Of a stretch of 64,000 bases of DNA, positions 15,500-24,360 are shown one piece after another. The DNA comes from Thermodesulfovibrio sp. 3462-1 (GTDB lineage Bacteria; Nitrospirota; Thermodesulfovibrionia; Thermodesulfovibrionales; Thermodesulfovibrionaceae): the NCBI RefSeq assembly GCF_040451425.1, contig NZ_CP144374.1:620001-684000 (forward strand), in the 5' to 3' direction. The notes beneath the pieces were generated by a model that searched no databases, had not been told where the DNA came from, and saw only the letters and a list, made by a program, of their open reading frames with translations. A program made the translations under genes and the position numbers. Within the stretch, counting starts at the first letter, position 1. Every line of letters starts with the position of its first letter.

Positions 15500-16770
15500 A
15501 CCTGATAGTTTTAGGATTGAATCATAAGACAGCCCCTGTTGAGATAAGAGAAAAGCTTGCCTTTAATACACAGGAAAGTATCAGAGAAGGATTAAAGAGA
15601 TTAATTCAGACTGAGGGTATTAATGAGGCTGTAATCTTTTCAACATGTAACAGGGTTGAAGTTTATGCTTACTCTAACGAGGGAAATGAAAAAATTATAG
15701 AAAACATTAAGCATTTTCTTTCAGTGTTTCACCATATTCCAGTAAAAGATTTTGAAAAGTATCTTTACATTTACACTGACAGAGATGCAGTAAGTCATCT
15801 TTTCAAGGTTGCATCAAGCCTCGACTCAATGATTGTTGGAGAACCCCAGATTACAGGACAGGTGAAAGACTCTTATGAGATAGCACTTTCAGAGAGGGCT
15901 ACTTCTTTAATACTCAATCATTTAATGAATAGGGCACTTTTTACTGCTAAAAGGGTGAGAAATGAAACGAGAATTGGAGAAAATCCTGTTTCTGTAAGCT
16001 ATGCAGCAGTAGGACTTATTAAGAAAGTTTTTGATGAGCTTTCAAAGAAATCCATTCTTCTTGTGGGAGCTGGTGAGATGGCAGAGCTTGCAATGCGTCA
16101 TCTCATAGGAAGCGGAATAAAAAATGTTTATGTTACAAACAGAACATATGCCCGTGCAGAAGAGCTTGCAAGAGAGTTCAGTGGCAGTGCAGTTGCATTT
16201 GAAAACCTTAAAGAGCAGATTGCGAGGTGTGACATTATCATATGTTCCACTGGTGCTCCCAATTATGTCATAACAGAGCAGATGATTAAAGAAGTTATGC
16301 CTTTAAGGAAGTATAAACCTTTGTTTTTAATTGACATATCAGTGCCAAGAAATATTGACCCTGCCTGCAATAATCTGGACAATGTTTATCTTTACAACAT
16401 AGACGACCTTCAGGATGTGGTGGACTCTAACATTCTTGAAAGAAAAAGAGAGGCAGAGAAAGCTTTAAATATTGTAGATGAAGAAACAGAAAAGTTCTTT
16501 CAGTGGCTTAATTCACTTCAAAGCGTGCCAGTTATTGTTTCAATCAGAAATAAGGCTGAACAGATAAGGCAGGAAGAGCTTAAAAAATTCAAATCCCGTT
16601 TTAAAGAGCTTCCGCCAGAGGTTTTATCTTCTGTGGATTATCTCACTCAAAGTATAATAAACAAGATAATGCATTCTCCAACAGTGGCATTGAAAAATAA
16701 CTGTGATAGCAATGAAATTCTTATTTTTGCAGCAAGGAGGTTATTTGGACTTGACAGTGACGAGGAATAA
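15496..16770 (+). CDS. hemA: Glutamyl-tRNA reductase HemA
   Basis: 424 residues, usual length. It reduces glutamyl-tRNA to glutamate-1-semialdehyde, the first step of C5 tetrapyrrole synthesis. Motifs: GLNHKTAPVEIREKLAF, the catalytic cysteine in FSTCNRVEVYA, SSLDSMIVGEPQITGQVKD, the NADPH fold LLVGAGEMAELAM and the C-terminal dimerisation helices. It overlaps the hemX-like gene by 4 bp and hemC starts within its last codons. Confidence 0.96.
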   Translation: MNLIVLGLNHKTAPVEIREKLAFNTQESIREGLKRLIQTEGINEAVIFSTCNRVEVYAYSNEGNEKIIENIKHFLSVFHHIPVKDFEKYLYIYTDRDAVSHLFKVASSLDSMIVGEPQITGQVKDSYEIALSERATSLILNHLMNRALFTAKRVRNETRIGENPVSVSYAAVGLIKKVFDELSKKSILLVGAGEMAELAMRHLIGSGIKNVYVTNRTYARAEELAREFSGSAVAFENLKEQIARCDIIICSTGAPNYVITEQMIKEVMPLRKYKPLFLIDISVPRNIDPACNNLDNVYLYNIDDLQDVVDSNILERKREAEKALNIVDEETEKFFQWLNSLQSVPVIVSIRNKAEQIRQEELKKFKSRFKELPPEVLSSVDYLTQSIINKIMHSPTVALKNNCDSNEILIFAARRLFGLDSDEE

Positions 16771-17704
16771 GTTAGTCATTGGAACACGGGGCAGTAAACT
16801 TGCACTCTGGCAGGCAAACTGGGTTAAGGAAAAGCTTGAAAATCTTTATCCAGAATTAAGGATTGAGATAGAAAAGATTAAAACAACAGGAGATAAAATT
16901 CTTGATGCATCTCTGGCAAAAATTGGTGGCAAAGGCTTGTTTGTAAAGGAGATAGAAGAGGCATTGCTTTCAGGTAGAGTTGACATCGCAGTTCACAGCA
17001 TGAAAGATGTTCCAGTAGAGATTCCAGAAGGATTACATATTTCTGCCATATGTGAAAGAGAAGACCCCAAAGATGCCTTTATAAGCATTAATGGGAAATC
17101 TTTAAAAGAGCTTGAGAAAGGAGCTGTTGTTGGAACAAGCAGTCTCAGAAGAAGTGTTCAGCTTAAAGCATTAAGAGGTGATTTAAATATAGCTTCCCTG
17201 AGAGGCAATGTGGATACAAGATTAAGAAAGCTTAAAGAAGGCAAATTTCATGCAGTTGTCCTTGCAATGGCTGGATTAAAAAGAATGGGTTTTGAGCACA
17301 TGGTTACAGAGCCTCTTTCAGAGGATTTAATGATTCCTGCCGTAGGTCAGGGAGCAATCGGTATTGAAACAAGAATTGATGATGATTTTGTAAATGAAAT
17401 TATAAAACCCCTTAATCATGAAGAGACAGCAATCTGTGTTCTTGCAGAGAGAGCATTTTTATCTGTTGTGGGAGGAGGATGTCAGGTTCCTCTTGCCTGT
17501 CATGCAAGAATAGAGAAACTTCAGTCTTCAGCCTTAAGCCTGAAAATAACTGCAATGATAGGTGATCCTGAAGGTAAAATGCCTATAATAAGAGGCTTTC
17601 GTCAAGGAAACATGTCTCAGGCTCAAAATCTTGGAGTAGAACTCGCAAAAGAACTACTTGAAAGGGGCGGAAGCAGGATACTTGAGAAAATAGGAGTTTC
17701 ATGA
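16745..17704 (+). CDS. hemC: Porphobilinogen deaminase HemC
   Basis: About 319 residues from TTG 16745; TTG 16751 and GTG 16757 are the other possible starts. A strong AAGGAGG at 16734-16740 lies just before them, whereas the longer frame from ATG 16703 has no ribosome site and lies deep in hemA. Motifs: LVIGTRGSKLALWQANW, VHSMKDVP, GTSSLRRSVQLK, LRGNVDTRLRKL and GGGCQVPLACHA with the cysteine that carries the dipyrromethane cofactor. It condenses four porphobilinogens to hydroxymethylbilane, which the HemD half of the next gene closes. Confidence 0.93.
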   Translation: MDLTVTRNKLVIGTRGSKLALWQANWVKEKLENLYPELRIEIEKIKTTGDKILDASLAKIGGKGLFVKEIEEALLSGRVDIAVHSMKDVPVEIPEGLHISAICEREDPKDAFISINGKSLKELEKGAVVGTSSLRRSVQLKALRGDLNIASLRGNVDTRLRKLKEGKFHAVVLAMAGLKRMGFEHMVTEPLSEDLMIPAVGQGAIGIETRIDDDFVNEIIKPLNHEETAICVLAERAFLSVVGGGCQVPLACHARIEKLQSSALSLKITAMIGDPEGKMPIIRGFRQGNMSQAQNLGVELAKELLERGGSRILEKIGVS

Positions 17705-17725
17705 AACTTATACGGAGAGAAAAAG

Positions 17726-19249
17726 ATGAATAAAGGTAAAGTTTATCTTGTTGGTGCAGGCCCTGGAGATGCTGGCTTGATTACCCTGAAAGGTATCAGG
17801 GTAATTCAGCAGGCAGACTGTATTGTTTATGATTTTCATATAAATCCAAGACTTTTAACCTATGCAAAAAAAGATGCTGAACTGATATATGCTGGTAAAA
17901 GAGGTGGACATCATGAGATGACTCAGGATGAGATAAATAGAGTTCTTGTTGAAAAGGCAAAGGAAGGTAAGATTGTATGCAGACTTAAAGGAGGAGATCC
18001 TTTTGTATTTGGTAGAGGAGGTGAAGAGATTGAAGTTCTTGCAGATGAAGGAATTGATTTTGAGATAATTCCAGGGATAAGCTCTGTTATTGCAGTTCCA
18101 GCATATGCAGGAATTCCTGTTACCCATCGCAGAGTTGCTTCAGCATTTACAGTTATTACAGGTAATGAAGACCTTTCAAAACAAGAAAGGATTTTTACTC
18201 ATATAAGGGCATCAAATCAGGCTGAAACAATGATTTTTCTTATGTGCGTGAGAAATCTTGATACGATTACAAACAAATTAATTGATGAGGGATTGTCTAC
18301 AGAGACACCTTCAGCAATCATCCGCTGGGGAACAAGAGCTGAACAAAAAGTTATCACTGGAACAATCTCAGAGATTGCATCACTTGCAAAGGAGCACAAA
18401 ATTTCACCACCTGCAATTCTTGTTATTGGCGATGTTGTAAGGCTCAGAGAGAAACTCGCCTGGTATGAAAAAAAGCCCCTTCATGGTCATAGAATTCTCA
18501 TTACAAGGCAACTGTCCGATGAATATCTGAAACTTGAAGACCTTGGAGCAGAATTGTTTGTTTTTCCTACAATTGATTTTTTACCACCTGAGGATTTTAA
18601 AGAACTTGACAGAGCTATAAAAGAGATAGAGCATTACACCTTCATAGTGTTTCCTTCACCACGGGCAGTTAAATTTTTCTTTGAAAGATTCTTAACTCTT
18701 GGCAGAGATATGAGAGATTTAAAGGGAATTACAGTCTGTGCAATTGGGAAAGAAACTTCAAAGAGCTTAAGAACTTACGGGATAAATGCTGACCTGGTTC
18801 CTGATGAATATAATTCAGAGGCTCTAACAAAAATGTTTAAGGAAAAAATTTTAAATCTTCAACCTTCAGCCTGCCGAATCCTCTATCCTCGCTCTAATAT
18901 TGCCCTTAAAGGCTTTGTTGAGACAATGCAATCACTTGGGATAAAAGTGGATGCACCAATTACATACAAAACAGTAAAACCATTTGAACATGGGAAAAGG
19001 CTTGTGAAATTCCTTAGAGAAGGCAGAATAACAATTGCCACATTTACATCTCCTTCAAGTTTTTTGAACTTGATTGATATCCTCAAGGACGATGTAAAGG
19101 AGATGCTTAAAGATGTAACGATTGTAGCAATTGGAAAAACAACAGCAAAGGCAATTGAAGATGCTGGCTACAGAGTCAGCATAATACCTGAAAAATCAAC
19201 AATAAAAGACATGGTGGAGGCAATAATTAAATGGGTAAAGCAGAAGTAG
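17726..19249 (+). CDS. cobA-hemD: CobA-HemD fusion: uroporphyrinogen-III methyltransferase / synthase
   Basis: 507 residues in two enzymes. Residues 1 to about 245 are SUMT: KVYLVGAGPGDAGLITLKG, RLKGGDPFVFGRGGEE, PGISSVIAVPAYAGIPVTHR. Residues about 255-507 are uroporphyrinogen-III synthase (RILITRQLSDEY, FPSPRAVKFFFERF, VCAIGKETSKSL, TFTSPSSFLNLI, VAIGKTTAKAIEDAGY). The fusion closes hydroxymethylbilane to uroporphyrinogen III and methylates it to precorrin-2, feeding siroheme through the dehydrogenase at 7084. Such fusions are common in Firmicutes and other anaerobes. It overlaps the next gene by 19 bp. Confidence 0.95.
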   Translation: MNKGKVYLVGAGPGDAGLITLKGIRVIQQADCIVYDFHINPRLLTYAKKDAELIYAGKRGGHHEMTQDEINRVLVEKAKEGKIVCRLKGGDPFVFGRGGEEIEVLADEGIDFEIIPGISSVIAVPAYAGIPVTHRRVASAFTVITGNEDLSKQERIFTHIRASNQAETMIFLMCVRNLDTITNKLIDEGLSTETPSAIIRWGTRAEQKVITGTISEIASLAKEHKISPPAILVIGDVVRLREKLAWYEKKPLHGHRILITRQLSDEYLKLEDLGAELFVFPTIDFLPPEDFKELDRAIKEIEHYTFIVFPSPRAVKFFFERFLTLGRDMRDLKGITVCAIGKETSKSLRTYGINADLVPDEYNSEALTKMFKEKILNLQPSACRILYPRSNIALKGFVETMQSLGIKVDAPITYKTVKPFEHGKRLVKFLREGRITIATFTSPSSFLNLIDILKDDVKEMLKDVTIVAIGKTTAKAIEDAGYRVSIIPEKSTIKDMVEAIIKWVKQK

Positions 19250-20574
19250 TTATAGTTGGTGGAGGCATTTCAGGATTAAGCCTTGCATACTTTTTACTGA
19301 AAAGAAACCCTCAACTTGATATAAAAATAATTGAAGCAGAAAAAAGAGCAGGTGGAAAAATAGTTACTGAAAATGTATCAGGTTTTTTATGTGAAGGTGG
19401 AGTTAATGGATTTTTAAACAATAAGCCTTCAACAATTTGTCTTGCAAAGCAGCTGGGTATTGAACCATTAAAGGGAAGTGAGGATTCACAGGTCAGATAC
19501 ATCCTGATAAATGGCAGACTTGTAAAAGTTTTTCAGAATCCTGTTAAGTTTTTCCTTTCTCCGCTTCTTTCTTTTTCAGGGAAATTAAGAATGATAGGAG
19601 AGTATTTTATCCCTCCATTAAAAGAAGAAATTGATGAAACAGTTGAAAGCTTTGTATCCCGTAGAGTTGGAAGAGAGTTTTACGAAAAGCTCATTGATGC
19701 TATGTCAACTGGAATATATGCTGGAGATCCTTCACGAATGAGCATGAAAAGCTGTTTTCCTAAAGTTTACTATCTTGAAAAAAAATATGGTGGTCTTATA
19801 AAGGGCTTGCTTGCCTTAAAAAAAGAAAAGAAAGATGTAAAGGCTCAGCCTGAAGCTGTTTTAATGTCCTTTAAAGGCGGGATGTCAGATTTAATAAATG
19901 CTCTTGAAATTAAACTTTCATCAAAAATTATAAAGGCTAAAAAGGTTGTAAACATAAGCAAAAATAACAGCTTTTACACTGTTTATTTTAATGATGGACA
20001 GATTGATGCAGAAAAGGTTATTTTCGCATGTCCTGCTTATGAATCAGCAGAGATATTGAAAGAGCTTGACTGGGAAATTTCAGATATTTTAAAAACAATT
20101 CCCTATCCACCTTTAAGCGTTGTTGCCTTTGGTTTTAAAAAGCAACAAATAGGATTTGGCACATCCTTATATGGATTTTTAATTCCTTACAGAGAAAAAA
20201 GAAAGATTCTTGGCACACTTTTTGATTCAAGCATTTTCCCTAACAGGGCACCTGATGGTTATGTTTTATTAAGAAGCATGATAGGAGGAAGAAGATCACC
20301 AGAGCTTGCAATGCTAAATGATGAAAAACTTATTGATACAGCTTTGACAGAATTAAGAGATATCTTACAAATCAAAGGAGAGCCTTATTTTATAAAAATA
20401 TTCCGATGGCAAAAAGCTATTCCTCAGTATGAACTGGGTCATGAAGAAAAACTTATGAAGATTGAGCAGAGACTTCAAAAATTTCCAGGGCTTTATCTTA
20501 CAGGTAATGCTTACAGAGGAGTGAGCGTTAATGACTGCATAGAAAACTCTCTTAAGCTTTCTGAAAGAATTTAA
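19231..20574 (+). CDS. hemY: HemY-type protoporphyrinogen/coproporphyrinogen oxidase
   Basis: 447-residue FAD protein. The N-terminal dinucleotide motif is VVIVGGGISGLSLAYFL with E at the end of the second strand (KIIEAEKRAGGKI). GGVNGFLNNKPSTICLAKQLG, FVSRRVGREFYEKLIDAMSTGIYAGDP and the C-terminal GLYLTGNAYRGVSVNDCIENSLK are HemY/CgoX blocks. It oxidises protoporphyrinogen IX (or coproporphyrinogen III), normally with oxygen. Its position at the end of the hem operon of a presumed anaerobe is noteworthy. hemB, hemL, hemE and hemN are not in this window. Confidence 0.9.
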   Translation: MGKAEVVIVGGGISGLSLAYFLLKRNPQLDIKIIEAEKRAGGKIVTENVSGFLCEGGVNGFLNNKPSTICLAKQLGIEPLKGSEDSQVRYILINGRLVKVFQNPVKFFLSPLLSFSGKLRMIGEYFIPPLKEEIDETVESFVSRRVGREFYEKLIDAMSTGIYAGDPSRMSMKSCFPKVYYLEKKYGGLIKGLLALKKEKKDVKAQPEAVLMSFKGGMSDLINALEIKLSSKIIKAKKVVNISKNNSFYTVYFNDGQIDAEKVIFACPAYESAEILKELDWEISDILKTIPYPPLSVVAFGFKKQQIGFGTSLYGFLIPYREKRKILGTLFDSSIFPNRAPDGYVLLRSMIGGRRSPELAMLNDEKLIDTALTELRDILQIKGEPYFIKIFRWQKAIPQYELGHEEKLMKIEQRLQKFPGLYLTGNAYRGVSVNDCIENSLKLSERI

Positions 20575-20594
20575 CTTCAGTTCTGCTAAAAAAT

Positions 20595-21515
20595 ATGCTT
20601 TTTGATATTTTTCTGTTTATACTGACAGGTTTAGCCCTGAGATTTCTTTTTACAGCCTTAGGTATTTGTCCTGAAAAAATTGATTCAATCCGTGATAGAA
20701 TCAACTACTTTGTTTTTTATTACATTATCCCTCTTGTGTGTTTTAAAACCGCATATACAATGCCATTCAGTTTGAGTCATTTAAAGATTTCCCTGGTTGC
20801 AAATCTTACAATATTGAGTTGCGTTGCTTTATCGTGGCTGATTTACCGGAGGATTGCTTTAAAAAGAGCTATTAAGCCTGAAGTAATGGGTTCGCTCATT
20901 ATGTGTTCTGCATTTGGAAATGTTCTTTACATAGGGCTTCCAATTTTAACAAAGCTTTATGGAGCAGAAGGCATGAGTTATGCCTTTACCTACGATTTTT
21001 TAGCAAGCACTCCTCTTACATGGACAGTTGCTGTTGCAGTTTGCATGAAGTATGGAAAGGCAAAGAGTTTTAAACTGAAAGATTCCTTCTTAACAATTCT
21101 TAAGATTCCGCCTATCTGGGGATTGCTACTCGGGCTCAGCTTGAGAGAGTTAAACATCCCGTTACAGGATTTATTAATCATTACTTTAAAAGCGATTTCA
21201 AGCTATGTTACTTATTTAATGCTCGTAATAGTTGGTATTTCAATTAAAGCAGTTTCACCTCAAAAGTTTGCTCTACTTTTGCCTGCTATAATAATTAAGA
21301 TAATAATATCACCCTTTCTTGCGTTTTCTTTTGGCAGTCTTACAGGACTTTCAGGTGTACCATTTAATGTTTGTATTATAGATGCAGCAATGCCTTCAAT
21401 GATTCTCAGTATGATTTTTGCGACAGCCTTTGGTGTGGATTTAAGAACTGCGATTGAGATGATTTTTCTTACCACCGTTAGTTTTTTATCATTGTTTGTA
21501 ATATTTGCAATTTAA
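20595..21515 (+). CDS. AEC-family permease (auxin efflux carrier-like)
   Basis: 306 residues with ten hydrophobic segments. The layout matches the auxin-efflux-carrier family: an N-terminal helix group with NYFVFYYIIPLVCFKTAY, SLIMCSAFGNVLYIGLPIL (the conserved Asn/Gly break in the middle), then a second bundle with PFNVCIIDAAMPSMILSMIFATAFGVD. Bacterial members export or import small carboxylates such as malate or malonate. No neighbour fixes the substrate. It is convergent with the gene at 21517, only 1 bp away. Confidence 0.8.
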   Translation: MLFDIFLFILTGLALRFLFTALGICPEKIDSIRDRINYFVFYYIIPLVCFKTAYTMPFSLSHLKISLVANLTILSCVALSWLIYRRIALKRAIKPEVMGSLIMCSAFGNVLYIGLPILTKLYGAEGMSYAFTYDFLASTPLTWTVAVAVCMKYGKAKSFKLKDSFLTILKIPPIWGLLLGLSLRELNIPLQDLLIITLKAISSYVTYLMLVIVGISIKAVSPQKFALLLPAIIIKIIISPFLAFSFGSLTGLSGVPFNVCIIDAAMPSMILSMIFATAFGVDLRTAIEMIFLTTVSFLSLFVIFAI

Positions 21516-21516
21516 C

Positions 21517-22011
21517 TTATTCATCCTGCATGTGTTTTTTTATAAATTCATCTATATACATCTGAGTAACTATGTCATTGAATAGTACCATATCAAGCTG
21601 TTTTGTGTAAGCTGTTAATTTTCCAAGTATTTCAAGTTTTCTTTCAATTGTTGGTATATCGTATTTTGTTAATATGGCGTCTATAAAATCTTCTTTTGTA
21701 GAAACTCTAAAACCCATTTTTTTAAGGATTTCAGTTATCAATTTTACTCTTCTTAGTCTTCTGTCAATGCCTGAACCTCCACCTTTAAAGAAAAATTTAA
21801 TATAATTATCGTTTATATTTTCTCCTGCGTAAGCCTCAATCATTGAAAAGTGATAGCCAAGACGAATGCTGAAGTTCATATAATTTTTTGTAACAATGCA
21901 AAAACTTTTTTTACCTGTCTCTTTTAATTCATCTTCAGGGATGGAAACTGTATGAGCAACCATCTCAAGAAATCCTTTTGCATCTACAGGAGGAGGTCCT
22001 GGCCATTGCAT
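21517..22011 (-). CDS. C-terminal part of a PEP-synthase-like protein, separated by an in-frame stop
   Basis: 164 residues (WPGPPPVDAKGF near the start; YMNFSIRLGYHFSMIEAYAG; FFFKGGGSGIDRRLRR). I recall this module as the C-terminus of long (~850-residue) PEP/pyruvate-binding-domain proteins. Its ATG follows the TAA of the upstream gene with no gap and in the same frame (CGC TAA ATG), so one base change would join the two into 854 codons. No separate ribosome site is seen. Either a recent nonsense mutation or a two-gene version translated by termination-reinitiation. The catalytic PEP-binding TIM barrel of PpsA is not present. Confidence 0.6.
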   Translation of the reverse strand: MQWPGPPPVDAKGFLEMVAHTVSIPEDELKETGKKSFCIVTKNYMNFSIRLGYHFSMIEAYAGENINDNYIKFFFKGGGSGIDRRLRRVKLITEILKKMGFRVSTKEDFIDAILTKYDIPTIERKLEILGKLTAYTKQLDMVLFNDIVTQMYIDEFIKKHMQDE

Positions 22012-24081
22012 TTAGCGCATTCCTTTTAGGATGGCTTTTAAGGGGATTGAATATATATCATTTGGAGTAGCCTTTTTTATTCCTTCTTTTAATCCTCCTT
22101 CAATGTCAAGCACTAAAACTCCGATAGGAATATCAGCTATAAGTGGGACAGCATGAACCTCACTTTCTTCATATTGATTCCACATTGTAAACATTTCATG
22201 CATAACCATTTCATGGCAGAATCTTGTAATGTCATGGAAAGTCTTACAATTTTCAGGTTTGAAATCTTCACTTGTAGGATCAACAAGATAAAGAGGTACA
22301 ATAAATTTTAGGACTTTTTCAAGAGTTTTATAAATCAATGTTTCTTTAAATGGTTGTTTTTGTTCTTTAAAAAATTCAATGAGTTTTTCAACTTTTCCTT
22401 CATAAATTAAACAGTTTGTAGCATCTACTGTGATTTCCTGCCCATGTTTTATTATTTTTGTTGCAATCTCAGTATTAATTAATGTTGGCACGTTATATTC
22501 TCTTGAAAGAGATGCCATATGACCTGTTGGACTTCCGACATCAGTAACAATTGCTGATGCTTTGTTCATAACAATCACATATTTTGGATTTGTATGTCTT
22601 GCCACAAGGATATGTCCTTCAGGAAAATCATTAAGTTGCTCTTCATTTGTCAGAATAAAAGCTTTCCCATATCCTACTCCTTTACAAGCAGTAATACCTT
22701 TATTAAGAAGAACTCTATAGCCTTCTACTGGAGTTGGTAATACTTTTTTTTCTTTAAAGAGTTTTTGTTCAACTAACTTTAAAGGACTTATTTTAAGTGG
22801 TCTTGCTTGAAGAATAAAGATATTGTCTTGTTCATCAATTGCCCATTCAATATCTTGAGGGCATTTATAATATTCTTCAATTTTTATTGCAAATTTTGAC
22901 AGTTCCAGAATTTGTTCATCACTTAAGGAAATTTGTGAAATACTGCCAGGCAAAGGAATTTCCTCTATGTCTCCGTGTTCTTTACAAATAAGCATTTTGT
23001 TTTGCTTTCCTGGAATTTTTTCTATAATTTCACCACTTCTGCTTACTATATAGGTTTCTGGTATTACTGTTCCATCAACAACTAATTTGCCAAGTCCTTT
23101 AACTGCATTTATTATTATATGGTCGCTTTCAGGATTATTTGGATTTTTTGAATAAATAACGCCTGCAGCTTTGGCATTTACCATAGAGAGAACTCCTACT
23201 GCCATAACCATTTCTGTTTCGAAAAATCCTTTTGTTTTGTAATAAAAAATCGCTCTTGGATTAAAAAGACTTGCAACAACTTTTTTGTAACTCTGAAGTA
23301 TTAATTCTTCAGGCACATTTAAAAAGGAAGAGTACTGTCCTGCAAAGCTAAAGTCAGAGTCCTCATGAATTGCGCTACTTCTAATAGAGACCATACATTT
23401 TTTGTTAAGTTTTTTACATAAATTTTCATAGGCTAATTTTATTGAATCTTCAATTTCTCGAGGAATTTCTGAATTTAAAATTAATTCTTGAATTTTTTTA
23501 CTTGCTGCATTAAGTTCATCAATTTTATTAATTTCAATATTGTTTAGGATTTCAGAGATTTGCTTTTTTAACTGAGCTTTCTCAAGAAATTGCATAAATG
23601 CGTATGATGTAATAGAAAATCCCCCTGGAGTAGGTATCTGGAGAATATTTTTAAGTTCTGCAAGATGAGCGATTTTGCCACCTGCAATTAATACAGAGTT
23701 TTGATCAAGTGATTCAATGGGTAAAGTGAAATCAGTTTTAGGAATTTCTATTTTTGAAGTTAAGATTTTTTCTATTTTTTCTTTAATTTGGGCATAAATT
23801 TTCTCTAATTCAGAATACTTCCCATCAGAAAGAGTATTTAAATTTTTTATTATTTCTAAGACTGCTTTTGATACAGCTTCCACATTACTTTGAATGTAAT
23901 GTATATCAAAAATATATTCACCAGAGAGTTTTTCTTCAAGATCTGCCATTATACTTAAAGCATGATTATTTTCATTGAGAATATTTTGAAAGTATAAGTA
24001 TTTTTCCTTTAAAAGTTGTTTCAACTTTTCCCTTTCTTCAATTTTTTTCTTTTTATGTTTAAAAAAACCAAAAAAATTCAT
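22012..24081 (-). CDS. PEP/pyruvate-binding domain protein (PEP synthase-like, no TIM barrel)
   Basis: 689 residues. About 1-120 are helical; about 130-440 are the ATP-grasp domain of PEP synthase/PPDK (GGKIAHLAELKNI, PTPGGFSITSYAFMQFLE, MVSIRSSAIHEDSDFSFAGQYSSFLNV, CPQDIEWAIDEQDNIFILQARP). The swivelling phosphohistidine domain follows (VTDVGSPTGHMASLSREYNVPTLI, H in TGHMAS). The remaining 130 residues and the next gene (21517-22011) have a module I cannot name instead of the PEP-binding barrel. Probably ATP-dependent autophosphorylation on His with an unknown acceptor. It is divergent from the CBS/permease genes. Confidence 0.75.
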   Translation of the reverse strand: MNFFGFFKHKKKKIEEREKLKQLLKEKYLYFQNILNENNHALSIMADLEEKLSGEYIFDIHYIQSNVEAVSKAVLEIIKNLNTLSDGKYSELEKIYAQIKEKIEKILTSKIEIPKTDFTLPIESLDQNSVLIAGGKIAHLAELKNILQIPTPGGFSITSYAFMQFLEKAQLKKQISEILNNIEINKIDELNAASKKIQELILNSEIPREIEDSIKLAYENLCKKLNKKCMVSIRSSAIHEDSDFSFAGQYSSFLNVPEELILQSYKKVVASLFNPRAIFYYKTKGFFETEMVMAVGVLSMVNAKAAGVIYSKNPNNPESDHIIINAVKGLGKLVVDGTVIPETYIVSRSGEIIEKIPGKQNKMLICKEHGDIEEIPLPGSISQISLSDEQILELSKFAIKIEEYYKCPQDIEWAIDEQDNIFILQARPLKISPLKLVEQKLFKEKKVLPTPVEGYRVLLNKGITACKGVGYGKAFILTNEEQLNDFPEGHILVARHTNPKYVIVMNKASAIVTDVGSPTGHMASLSREYNVPTLINTEIATKIIKHGQEITVDATNCLIYEGKVEKLIEFFKEQKQPFKETLIYKTLEKVLKFIVPLYLVDPTSEDFKPENCKTFHDITRFCHEMVMHEMFTMWNQYEESEVHAVPLIADIPIGVLVLDIEGGLKEGIKKATPNDIYSIPLKAILKGMR

Positions 24082-24136
24082 TTATCTTAATTATAAATGA
24101 TTTCAAAATTAATTTAAAATTATGCTACATTAAAAA

Positions 24137-24342
24137 ATGGTTGAATTAATTAATAGAAGTAGACATGAAAAGCTTTACCTTCAATTATTTAAGCTTTTAA
24201 AGAAAAAATTGAAAGCGGGTAATGGACAGCAGGAATGCAGATTCCAGTTGAAGATGAATCATTTAAAATGTTTAATGTAATTAGAGCAACTGTGAGAGAT
24301 GGTAACAAGTTATTTATAGCTTTACAGCTAAAAGTATTATAA
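24137..24342 (+). pseudogene. Possible small gene broken by a one-base shift
   Basis: An ATG at 24137 opens MVELINRSRHEKLYLQLFKL and more. At about 24219 that frame loses sense, while the next frame reads WTAGMQIPVEDESFKMFNVI and ends IALQLKVL at a TAA at 24342. A one-base insertion near 24221 would unite the two into a protein of about 68 residues. I do not recognise the family. The 280-bp gap between the divergent genes holds nothing else that I can see except the AAGGAGG site of the CBS gene at its end. Confidence 0.4.
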
Positions 24343-24360
24343 AACTCAAGGAGGTATGGT

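Noticed and set aside
16703-16744. Longer hemC start at ATG 16703
   Set aside because: It lies inside hemA without a ribosome site, and adds 14 residues not seen in HemC proteins; a strong AAGGAGG follows at 16734-16740.
24223-24240. TGGACAGCAGGAATGC as a sigma-54 promoter before the CBS gene
   Set aside because: GG and GC are 11 bp apart rather than 10, and the segment codes for conserved-looking peptide of the broken small gene.
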